Assembly: GCA_033439255.1 (NCBI GenBank)
Contig: CM065881.1
Location: 2,356,001 to 2,420,000, forward strand
DNA from: Hericium rajendrae
Lineage: Eukaryota; Basidiomycota; Agaricomycetes; Russulales; Hericiaceae
Direction: 5' to 3'
DNA length: 64,000 nt
The notes beneath the pieces are model-generated. The model was not told the origin of the DNA and searched no databases. It saw only the letters and a list, made by a program, of their open reading frames with translations. Within the stretch, counting starts at the first letter, position 1; each line of letters begins with the position of its first letter. A program made the position numbers and the translations under genes. Shown piece by piece: positions 31,501 to 41,687 of the stretch.

Positions 31501-33562
31501 ATAATAATTCAGTCACATCAGTTGCATTTTCTCCAGATGGAAAAAAAATTGTTTCAGGATCTCATGACAAAATTATTAGATTGTGGGATGCTCAGAGTGG
31601 TGTTCCTATTGGAGATCCCTTAATAGGTCATAATGATTCAGTTACATCAGTTGCATTCTCTCCAGATGGCAAACAGATTGTCTCAGGATCTTATGATAAA
31701 ATTATTAGATTGTGGGATGCTCAGAGTGGTGCTTCTATTGGAGATCCCTTAATAGGTCATGATGATTCAGTCACATCAGTTGCATTCTCTCCAAATGGAA
31801 AACAGATTGTCTCAGGATCTGATGACAAAACCATTCAACTGTGGAATGCTCAGACTGGTGCATCTATTAGAGATTCCTTGAGAGGTCATGATGATTCAGT
31901 CACATCAGTTGCATTCTCTCCAGATGGAAAACAAATTGTCTCAGGATCTGATGATGATACCATTCGACTGTGGAATGCTCAGACTGGTGCTTCCATTGGA
32001 GATCCCTTAACAAGTCATGATAATTCAGTCACATCAGTTGCATTCTCTCCAGATGGAAAACAGATTGTCTCAGGATCTTATGATAAAACCATTCGATTGT
32101 GGGATGCTCAGACTGGTACTTCTATTAGAGATCCCTTAACAGGCCATGATAATTCAGTCACATCAGTTGCATTCTCTCCAGATGGCAAACAGATTGTCTC
32201 AGGATCTTATGACAAAACTATTCGACTGTGGGATGCTCAAACTGATGCTTCAATTGAAGATCTCTTGATAGGTCATAATAATTGGATCACATCAGTCGCA
32301 TTCTCTTCAGATGGCAAGCAAATTGTCTCAGGATCTTATGATAAAACTATTCGATTGTGGAATGCTCAGACTGGTACTCCTATTGGAGATCCCTTGAGAG
32401 GTCATAAGAATTCAGTCATATCAGTTTCATTTTCTCCAGATGGTAAACAGATTGTCTCAGGATCTCATGATTACACCATTCGACTATGGGATGCCCAGAC
32501 TGGTACTTCTATTAGAGATCCCATGAGAGGTCATTTGGATAATGTATTATCAGTTGCATTCTCTTCAGATGGCAAACAGATTGCCTCAGCTTCTGGAAAA
32601 TATAATTATATTATATTGTTAGATGCTCAGACTGGTACTTCTATTAATAATTTCTTGAAAGGTCATAATAATTTAGTCACATCAGTTGCATTCTCTCCAG
32701 ATGGAAAACAGATTGTCTCAGGATCTTATGATAAAACTATTCGACTGTGGAATGCTCAGACTGGTGCTTCTATTAGAGATCCTTTGAAAGGTCATAATAA
32801 TTGGATCACATCAGTTGCATTTTCTCCAGATGGAAAACAGATTGTCTCAGGATCTGTTGACAAAACCATCCGATTGTGGAATGCTCAAACTGGTGCTTCC
32901 ATTGGAGATCCCTTAATAGGTCATGATAATTCAGTCACATCAGTTGCATTTTCTCCAGATGGAAAACAGATTGTCTCAGGATCTGATGACAAAACTGTCC
33001 AACTGTGGGATGCTCAGACTGGTGCTCCTGTTGGAGTTCCCTTGATAGGTCATAATAAATTAGTTACATCAGTTGCATTCTCTCCAGATGGAAAACAGAT
33101 TGTCTCAGGATCTTTTGATAAAACTATTCGACTGTGGAATGCTCAGACTGGTGCTTCAATTGAAGATTCCTTGACAGATCATAATATAGTTACATCAGTT
33201 GCATTCTCTTCAAATAGCAAACAGATTCTCTCACAATCAGATAACAATACTGCTTTTCTTTCACAAATATCTACCATGGTAAGTAACATTTTATTCTTAT
33301 AGACTACAAAGATTATATCAGCTAATTTTACATTTGTGCACAGAACTCCCTTTTTACAGATCAATCTGTTGTGGCCTCCAATGGATGGATATATGGACCA
33401 CAGGACCAATTATTATTTTGGCTACCTCATTGGTATTGGAATGGCCTATACCGACCTAGTCAATCTCTTATACTTGGTGCCATTTACACAGCAAAGATTG
33501 ACATGAACAAGTTTTATCATGGAGATGACTGGACAAAGTGTTACTTGGACAATGACCACTAA
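28572..33562 (+). CDS. NLR gene, 3' part: helical domain, NACHT, WD40 propellers
   Basis: NLR/STAND proteins act as nucleotide-switched sensors in fungal non-self recognition and programmed cell death. After the insertion the frame resumes with GRIRQTVEQLLVNSS (28577-28624). Several exons then encode a helical domain (SLILAVESLSGE, HPYVKMAWTILSAILK, RLQQLQGLLQIVNDNYAFVK). The NACHT exon (29545-31087) has Walker A GGAGIGKSTIARTVA, Walker B ILIVIDALDEC and ILITSRPE. A linker with SAPHIYLSALQFAP precedes 14 WD40 repeats. A last exon adds the conserved tail GWIYGPQDQLLFWLPHWYWN ... FYHGDDWTKCYL, stop 33560-33562. All domains are intact, so the only visible lesion is the chromovirus. The DNA is far more AT-rich than neighbouring genes. 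It might still be expressed from an LTR or internal promoter. Confidence 0.9.
31376..33290 (+). repeat. WD40 tandem array, 129-bp period, 14 full units plus a degenerate one
   Basis: Units follow SVTSVAFSPDGKQIVSGS, then xDKTIRLWDAQTGxxI and DPLxGH. Most are almost identical; variation concentrates after SGS (Y, H, D, V, F), at the IR/IQ and WD/WN positions, after QTG, and after GH. Fourteen units would make two seven-bladed propellers. Unit 10 is aberrant (SASGKYNYIILLD) and the last is degenerate. Near-identity of DNA units points to recent amplification or gene conversion. Confidence 0.92.
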
Positions 33563-33922
33563 TGATGATACTTTCATTAGAAGTGAACAGCAGAAGTTTT
33601 CCTACTAGCTCTCAAACATGAAATTCAAAAAAACTGACATCTATTATGCCACTCACCTATATTTATTTGACTGCAGTTCTCTTATGCCAGACATTGTGTA
33701 CAGATATTGTTTTTGTTATATAATATCTCTTGATCTTTCAAATAGCCATGAAGCCTTGAAGCAATAAATGTTTGTGTTTTTCTAGCTGAGCCTTATTATG
33801 GATGGGGATCATTGTTGAGCAACACGGATATACAACTCTGCTTCGGACGACGATTCCTTGTTTGTGAGTGGCAGTCGCTGTCGATGGCAGCGGCAGCGGA
33901 AGGTGTTTGCCTTCGTGACGCA
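33563..33922. other. NLR 3' flank
   Basis: AT-rich 3' flank of the NLR gene, becoming mixed in composition from about 33800. No gene seen. Confidence 0.45.
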
Positions 33923-33974
33923 CATCAGTATTTTGTCGGACATCCTGACGACACTGAAAGATGCTATATAAGGC

Positions 33975-34115
33975 AGTTTCAGGACACTTCAGCGCGCTTC
34001 AGGACGCTTCAGCCTTCAGTCCTCAGGTATGTTCAAATCATGCTCAGGACGGTGGATATCGTGCAAGTTCAGGGCTTTCAGGGCTTTCAGGGCCTTCCAG
34101 ACTGCCGGCCATCAG
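33975..34115 (+). repeat. Left subterminal array of TTCAG motifs
   Basis: About ten copies of TTCAGG/CTTCAG/CTCAGG, such as TTTCAGGACACTTCAGCG and GGGCTTTCAGGGCTTTCAGG. Arrays like these in CACTA elements bind an accessory protein. Confidence 0.75.
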
Positions 34116-34305
34116 AACGTAGAGCCAGAATCATCTGTATTTTAGAGATCGCGTACTTAGTATATAAGTAATGATAGCTTGCCGCCGAAACAGGACAAGC
34201 GGCTATCTAACGAGATAATATGACTGGTCTATACGGTGTTAAAACGAATGAAAGATGCATAGAAATATATGATGAAAGTAGTACTTTCAATCTGGGCTGG
34301 CAGCC

Positions 34306-36678
34306 TCATACGTCATCATAACGCGGAGGGCTGCTGTGGTCCATGATAATGTGAGCACCTTTGCCGAGGCCACTGTGATGGTTGTTTCCGGCATCATTGT
34401 TCACGGCCTCGGTGTCCAAATCTCCGGAGAGATGCTTATTGACCTTGAGAAGCAGCTCGTCCTGACGATGGGGCTTCGCAAGGAACATCTTGACGGACGG
34501 TGATTCTTGCCACTCCGTCGTGAGAGCACCAATGTTGTCCTTCGAGAATGGACCTGCGCTGATGAAAGCGCCCGTGGTGAACATACGGAATGCGCGCATG
34601 ACCTGTTTCCACGAACTTAGACTCGAAAGATATATGACGGACCAGATAAACTTACCGCAGTGATCGAAAGAATGAACGCTCCCACCGGAAAGTGCTCCTC
34701 TGCGAGTACGGAACCTTCTGTAGCCTTGACGTGTTCAGCGAGTGTCTTGACGATAAATTGGGATAGGAGTGCGCCTTCTGGACCGTTCTGATGACAACAT
34801 TGAGCTTTGACAGCAGTGACGAAAAGCGGAATGATACGCACCGAGCCATCAGGGTCAGCCCAGTACGCTGCGCCGTTTTCAGGTTTCAACGCATCTTTCA
34901 CGTATTTGATGATCGCCGCTTTGCCTTTCTGTTGACGACTCTTTACTTCCTTCCGGACAAGAGTGACTGCAGTGGATTGGAACTTGCGCCGTTGATCCGA
35001 AATGGCTTGTCGAGACTGCGTGTAAAAATACAGATTTAGTAAATAGTAACGAAGTGAAGAAGACCATACATACCACGGTATAAAGCGTGTCCGCACCCGA
35101 ACGCACGGGCTCATAGTGCTGACCAGGGCACAACTCGCCTACGACCTTCTTGAGAACGGAAGAGAAGAGCTTGCCATCTTTTCCGCCGAGCTCCCATGGA
35201 TCACTCTCGGCGCCAAAGTAGGTGATCAGAGTGGGAAGGAGCTCTTCCTTATAGGACGTTTGGATCCACGTTGGTAAGCTCTCCTGGGAGCGTGATTCTC
35301 CCACGTTCCCTTCGCTCTTGACACGAACAGCTCTGGCAGCATGAACGTCTGAGCGATGAGTAGCGCTACTAGCTGCTGGACTGCTGCAACCCGGTGAGCT
35401 CTCGCTTTCGTGTGCATCATTGCTGGATTTCAACTGAACCCTGGCCATCTAAAGATAGAACCTGTGATCAGTACAAGCAACGCTGGCGTGATAAGTTCAC
35501 AAAATCTGTACTCACCTGCGTGAAACGCGAAGCACGAAACGGATCAGCAGGAGAAGGCCGGCGACTGGCGACGTTGTCGTCAGTAAACCCGGGGCCGCCA
35601 GCTGGGTTTGGTTCGTCTCGACCTTCTGAGGTTGGTTTTTGATGATGCGATGACGCGCCTGCGACGCTGTCTTTTCTCTGCGGGCTCGGCGTAGAATCGC
35701 GGACAGAAAGTGAACCCATAGACTTGGTAAGGGCTCTCTTGTTCGTGCGGTTCCTGATGAAGTTCCACCACTCATGATCAATATCCTCGTTTCTGTCCTT
35801 AGATACCTTCGCACGTTTGACGGGCTTCATGTCAGTACTATGCCTGGGAGACAAGACATTACAAGACTGGTTCAGCAACAAAGCTCACGAAACAATCGCT
35901 CGGAACATCTGATTGATCCACTCACAGGTTTGTCGCAGCCGAGGTGTGCTTCGCGATAGCCGAGATCTTCCGCTCCTTCGTGATCCCGTCGCGGACTTCA
36001 TCGACTTTTGCCTTGCGTCGCTGCCGAGCAGTAGGCTGGAATGGCATACAGTAAGTACTCACAAATTATACTTATCACTTAGCGTGACTTACCTTTTTAG
36101 TTTTACCTCCGGAATCTACCTCCATGTGATCGTCGTCGATGTCGCTGTCACACTCAGCATCCGATTCAGAGAGCCCCTCTTCAGATTCCTCATCTGGGGT
36201 CTGCAAGCGAGCATCATAAGTCGCGTCCTCAAGGTCTTCTTGCAGGCGCTGATCCTCGAGGTCAGCAAGAGAGCGAATCGCCTCGGCTTCCATCTGCTTT
36301 GCCTGCGCAAGCCGTTCCTCGAGCTCGTTAATGCGTAGATCTTTTACTGCTTTTTTAGAAGCCACTCCAGCGTCGATCTCTGCCTTGGTTCGCTTGTAGA
36401 TCCCTGCCGCATTGGCCGGATGGGGATTGTTTCCACTGCGCAGTCTGGTTTTGATGGACGCAGGAATTATGGGCTGTTTCGGTGGTTTACGAGGTGGAGC
36501 CGGGATGGACTGCGGTCTATCCACGCGGGTTGAAGGTTAGTCGCCTTTGTAATTAGGCAGGCGAGACTTACCGATCCATCCCCTCGTCCTGAATAGTTTC
36601 AGGATCAGAGTCCGAGCCGAACGGATGATCGTCCTCGGGCTTTTTTCGCTTTTTCAAGACAGCCTTGCGAGGAGCCAT
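34306..36678 (-). CDS. Transposon-associated second protein (possibly DUF6532-like)
   Basis: Divergent partner of the transposase. From ATG 36678 (MAPRKAVLKKRKKPEDD) the N-terminal half is basic then acidic and disordered, with a predicted coiled coil (LRINELEERLAQAKQMEAEA) and basic PTARQRRKAKVDEV. The C-terminal half is globular: LPTWIQTSYKEELLPTLITY, QRRKFQSTAVTLVRKEVK, LSQFIVKTLAEHVKATEG, HFPVGAFILSITAV, MRAFRMFTTGAFISAG. It ends PPRYDDV, stop at 34306. Eight or nine exons are separated by short introns. The globular part recalls the uncharacterised basidiomycete DUF6532 family, from memory only. By position it may be the accessory DNA-binding protein that recognises the subterminal motifs, as TnpA does in En/Spm; that is inference. 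Confidence 0.7.
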
Positions 36679-36857
36679 ATGGATGAGAAAGAGATTTGAA
36701 GTGCAAAGGCAAGGCAAGAAAAAAATTGACGGTGCGTGTTGCGGTAGCGAGCCAAAATGGCTGAACACGGACTTATCCGATTTTCATCGGTCGGTTGCAG
36801 ACTTTGACTCGCGCTTCGCCTCTCGCGCCTCGACAGCCCCCTACCATCTATTTCCTC
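36679..36857. promoter_or_regulatory. Shared divergent promoter of the transposon
   Basis: 179 bases separate the two start codons. Transcription must start in both directions here or inside the leaders; no clear TATA box is seen. Confidence 0.6.
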
Positions 36858-39800
36858 ATGGCTCCATATTGTAGACCATGCAAGAAATCTTTCAAAAGTG
36901 CCTCTGGCCTCACTCGTCATATAAACAGCACCCACAAGCATGCTCTTCCGACTGCTCCACCTAATGCTCCAGTCCCCAATTTTCGTTACCATCCTTCCTT
37001 GACTGGTAAGTCGTGTTTAATTTCACCCAGTATGATATTGACTGCCTACCTAGCAACACCTTGTGATGTCGACGGCACCTTTTTACCCCCTGGCACGAAG
37101 CCGGAGCCTCAAGCCGTGGATATCGATGATGAATTTTCATGGGTGCCGTTCGAAGATCGTCCGTCATTTGAGTTTGCTGCGCACATGTTCTCGAAGATGG
37201 AGTCATCCCAGGGGGATGTCGATAAGCTCCTCCGCATCTTGGAAGCACGAGAGACGTTGAAGCACGGTGAACCTACTCATCCCATATTCGAAGATGCCGA
37301 TCACCTCCACAACACGATTGACGCTATTGAGGCAGGCGAGATAACATGGGATTCATTTTCTGTGGGATATACAGGCCCCGTTGACGATCAGTCACCACTA
37401 TGGAAGTGCCAGCCGTATGTAGTCCATGCGAGGGACACCTTGGCTGCTGTTCGGAACATGGTCGCAAACCCCGAGTTCGATGGGTCCTTCCATTACAGGC
37501 CCTTCGAGGAGTACCCCAGTGCAGGCAAGAGACGATTTTCGGACCTGATGTCTGGCCGCTGGGCCTGGAAACAATCAGTATTTTTTCTATGTGTTTGTTC
37601 TTGCATTACGAAGCTCATATTTCAATTTTGACAGGATCTCATCGCATGCGACCCAGATACGCATGGATCCATGGTGGTCCCGATCATTCTCGGCGCTGAC
37701 AAAACTACAGTGTCCGTCGCGACTGGGAACACAGAGTTTCATCCAGTGTACATGTCGGTAGGAAATGTTACGAACAGTGTCAGGCGTGCACATGGAGAAG
37801 CAGTGATCCCGATCGCATTTTTGGCCATTCCAAAAGGTAACTATCTGTTCAATTCATCTTAGGCTTAACGATAACCATTATCTTCGTCAGTTGCACGCGA
37901 ACATACTGATGACAATGCCTTTCGCTTGTTTCGTAAACAGCTGTATCATGCATCCCTCGCTCACATCCTTGAACCACTTCGAGAAGGAATGACCAAACCG
38001 GTTGTCATGCGGTGTCCGGATGGTCACTGGCGACGGGTTATTTTCGAGATCGGCCCCTTCATAGCAGACTACCCGGAACAGGTATGTCTTGCTGGTATCG
38101 TCCAGGGATGGTGCCCTAAGTATGTACTAGTCTATTATGGTCTGTTGTGATAATTAATTTCACTTTGTAGATGTCTAGCACGTCCTGATGATCTGGATGA
38201 CCGGACTGCAGCACCTCGATTTCGTGACCACACAGATGTTCAAGTCCAGTCATTTGATGCAGTCACGCTATGGGATACATTCGGTACTGTGGCCGAGGTG
38301 GTGGTACGTCGCTTCCTGCCCCAAGAGAATGTCGCCAACTGTACTCACATTATCGCCGTTGCTGAATCTTGCCAGCCATTCACCCGTCATTTCCCACGGG
38401 CCGATATTCACCAGCTTCTGTCGCCGGACTTACTCCACCAGCTCATCAAAGGTACATTCAAGGATCACCTTGTTACATGGGTCGAAGAGTATCTACACAA
38501 GGTACATGGCAAGGCAGAGGCAGAGAGAATCATGGATGACATCGATCGGCGGTGAGTTTCAGTCTCATGTGGATTTTCGCACAGGCGCTGATGCTAGCGT
38601 GGCAACATCTCAAAGGATTGCATCAGTGCCCACGTTTCCTGGACTGCGCCGGTTCCCTGAAGGGCGAAAGTTCAAACAATGGACAGGCGATGATTCAAAG
38701 GCGTTGATGAAGGTGATTATCACTTCTGGTCTATGGCTCTGCGATTGCTGACATGCTCGTTGCAGGTCTTCCTTCCTGCGATAACAGGACATGTTCCGGA
38801 CCGAATGGTCAAGTGCATTGCAGCTTTCCTTGACTTCTGTTACCTTGCGCGCAGGCCATCTCATGATACCGACTCACTGCGACTCATGGACGAGGCGCTT
38901 GAACAATTCCACCTCTATCGAAAGGTGTTCATTGATGAGGGCTTGCGCCCAGATGGCATCTCCCTTCCACGCCAACACGCACTTCTTCACTACGTATCTG
39001 CGATCCGACTATTTGCTTCACCCAACGGGCTTTGCTCATCAATCACCGAGTCAAAACATATTCGCGCGGTCAAGAAACCCTGGCGCCGTTCGAGCCGCAA
39101 CAAACCACTCGGACAGATCATCCGCACGAACACGAGGCTCAGTAAATTAGCTGCCATTCGCGTGCAGTTTGCCAAGCAAGGTATGCTTGACCGCGACGTT
39201 ATCACTGCTGCTCGTGTCGAAGTGGGGTTGGACGAGGACGTGGCCGGCCATGATGCAGATGAGGGCGGAGATGTGATGGATGCCGATGGTCCCCCTGCAG
39301 ACGCGATAGTGATGCTTGCGACTGTTCCTGGTGCGTGAATATGCTATGTTTCTATTGATATGTACTTAATTTGGGACAACAGCGTATACCCTCGATGTAG
39401 CGGCGCTCTCGACTTCCCTTCACGAGCCCGATGTTGGCTCCATGATCCAGCAATTCCTGTACAATCAGCTGTATGGAGATGAGCACCACTCCGCTGATGA
39501 TGCGTTGCCGGAGACATGGCCACTTTTCGGAGGCCCCATTCGAGTCTATACCTCAGCGCTCTCAACATTCTATGCTCCAAGCGAGGTTTCCGGTTGCGGT
39601 GGAATGCACAGCGAGAGGATTCGGAGTACGTCACGTTGGTGGAACCAGGGTGAGCGCCGTGACACGGTTCTCATCCAGAATGGACCCGATACCGAAGCTA
39701 TGGGAGGACTAGTCGTTGCGCGCATCCTGCGCTTTATCTCGCTCAAGTTTGAAGATACTGTCTATCCCTGCGCCTTTGTCAATTGGTTTCTTCCTGATGG

Positions 39801-40041
39801 AAATCTGCCTGATCCTGTTACCGGTATGTGGGTTGTTCAACCCGAGGTCCGTGCTCACCGCCGAAGGACAATGGGCCTCATACACATGGACTGTATTGTT
39901 CGAGCATGCCATATTGTTCCGCGGTTTGGACGGGGTCGAATACCTTACGGTTTTTCATTTTCAGATTCCCTCGATGCCTTCCGGTCTTATTATGTCAATC
40001 ACTATATTGACTACCACTCGCATGAATGTATACCACGATAA
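36858..40041 (+). CDS. Plavaka-type transposase
   Basis: Catalyses cut-and-paste movement of the element. ATG 36858 opens with a C2H2 zinc finger (YCRPCKKSFKSASGLTRHIN). After an intron (37005-37052) the body shows the family landmarks: ILGADKTTVSVATGNTEFHP, VGNVTNSVRRAHGEAVIPIA, AREHTDDNAFRLF, LLHQLIKGTFKDHLVTWVEE, GLRRFPEGRKFKQWTGDD, FLDFCYLARRP, NGLCSSITESKHIRAVKKPW, and the C-terminal NHYIDYHSHECIP, stop 40039-40041. About nine exons; every junction I tested keeps frame, and no stop interrupts. The conserved Asp of ILGADKTT, the H/D-rich core and the ESKH region are the likely catalytic parts, by analogy with the family. Confidence 0.87.
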
Positions 40042-40078
40042 TGCTTACATAGTACTTATGTGGTAATATGAGAGAATG

Positions 40079-40160
40079 GTGCTGAATACTGAAGTACTGA
40101 AGCGCACTGAAAGGCTCTGACCACCCTGAAGGCCCTGAAGTCATGGGTTTCAGGGTCGAC
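40079..40160 (-). repeat. Right subterminal array of CTGAA motifs
   Basis: Eight or so copies of CTGAA/CCTGAAG (ACTGAAGTACTGAAG, CCCTGAAGGCCCTGAAG), the inverted counterpart of 33975-34115. Confidence 0.75.
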
Positions 40161-40192
40161 AGTACCGCAGGGTGCCCCTAAATTACTGATGC

Positions 40193-41687
40193 AGACCCCA
40201 GCGCTGCGTGTGTCATATCCACACTTGCCGGCACTGTTCGAGACTACTAACTGTCATCTCAAGATAAGCTCCAGTGATCGCGTACAAGCCCCAATGCGTT
40301 CTAGATGGCTATCAGTGACTATTTTATCTTGGCCCTTCTATCTTATTGTTTGAACGTCTCCGGCCATAAACACGATGGTCCGCGCAATTTCATCTGGATA
40401 CACCGATTTTCTTGCTCATTGTATGTGCTGCACTGACTCTTGCAGAACATATGCCATTATGGAACAACATTGATGATCTCCCCGCTTGAATCGAGGCGAA
40501 AGACAACAGAGGTGAGTCTACCATTCTTACACAAGGCCCACCACTGATCGTACTTTACACCCTTCGTGGTGTACTTTGACGATGACCACGAAGGATGCGT
40601 GCATTTCTGACGACGAGCATCAGCGGCGATAAATCGATGAAAGTCGATGCTACGCCGCAGAATTAAGTAGATTCCCCACCCGTACACGTGTCTAGCAGCC
40701 GTATAGAATAGTAAATGATTCTCAATTACATTTTGAATCCAAAACCACGATGTCCGACCACCTGATTGAGGCTGCCATCCAATTCCCATGTGCTCCTGTC
40801 GAAAGTATGCTGCTTGACTGCTGTACATCACCTAAATGCACAGCTCTCAACACGCAGTCACTCACGCTTGCTGCATGTGTCCATACCGTGCAAATCATGT
40901 TCACATGCGGCGATCCTTCGTATTTGGGGACTGCTGGCCCATAGATATGACTCCAGCTGGAATTCACGTCGAGGAACGTGCCATCGCTACCTTCGAAATC
41001 TCCTATCATGTCTGTGGAAATGACCTAAATTGACCTGGAGATACGGGTGAAACAATAAAAATGATTCGGCTGATCGCACATATGTTCTGGGTCCAGCCTG
41101 AGTCTATTTCCACAAGACATGGCAGCCAGCTGGGAGAGGCCCTCGCGCGGCGTGACTCAGACAATGTTCATAGCTTGTCACAACCTGGCCAAAAACTTGC
41201 GGTGTACTGCATGCTCGAGCGTGACACTGATGACACTCACCAAAACTTGAATCTTCATGACAATCGAGAGACGTTGAATATTGACACGAAGCAGGAAATT
41301 CGGACTCTTGTAAGTTATATGGTCTGTGAGCGCCTTCGTTCGGTAGCTTCGATGAGCAACTATACTATTATTCAGATGTAACGTTCAGCGTAGAATCTTG
41401 AACTGCGCGTATGGACGAAATTATTTAAAAGGAGGTGTGACGAGAGTTGTTCTGAGCAGTAGCGCTACTTGCGTGGACATGAAACACTGAGTACTGATGT
41501 TAAAAACACGAATGGCAAGGAACAGGAGGGAGCAAGTCGTTCGTTGATGGGGGGATGGTGAATGTGCCTTGCAGTGGTGGCTGTACGTCGGAAGCCGACT
41601 CCTCCTCTTTCACACCACGTCAGTCTACGTCAGTCCAAAACATTCCCCTCCACCCCCCTCTCCATCCTCGTTACATAGCAAGTTCAT
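40193..41687. other. Intergenic region right of the transposon
   Basis: Contains one weak candidate gene (40457-41003, minus). The rest shows only short open frames without splice support. The last 200 bases are the promoter of the J-protein gene. Confidence 0.45.
40457..41003 (-). CDS. Small hypothetical protein, weak candidate
   Basis: Not recognised. From ATG 41003 it reads MIGDFEGSDGTFLDVNSSW, then a GTGAGT donor near 40872. Downstream frames with possible short introns give HVYGWGIYLILRRSIDFHRF and YDQWWALCKNGRLTSVVFRL, stop at 40457. The text looks protein-like and splice sites exist, but the joining is uncertain and no family could be named. It could be a decayed gene fragment. Confidence 0.35.

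Larger units (their letters stand above)
33923..40192. mobile_element. Plavaka-type DNA transposon with two divergent genes
   Basis: Two intact genes point away from a shared 180-bp promoter and are bordered by inverted arrays of CTTCAGG-like motifs. Candidate ends are CATCAGTATTTT (33923) and, inverted, CATCAGTAATTT (complement of 40181-40192), with partial similarity continuing inwards. The target duplication could not be fixed, so the exact ends are uncertain by some tens of bases. Plavaka transposases belong to the CACTA-like (CMC) group and are abundant in Agaricomycetes. Both genes appear undamaged, so the copy may be active. Confidence 0.75.

Noticed and set aside
31376-33290. Regular 129-bp repeats considered as a CRISPR-like or satellite array
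   Set aside because: Units are in frame and encode WD40 blades; there are no spacers.
33812-34171. 119-codon frame left of the Plavaka element
   Set aside because: Crosses the proposed transposon end and the TTCAG array; the C-terminal part is a translation of the repeats.
33923-40192. KDZ (Kyakuja-Dileera-Zisupton) assignment for the two-gene transposon
   Set aside because: The landmark phrases of the transposase match the Plavaka type, and the ends do not show an 8-bp duplication.
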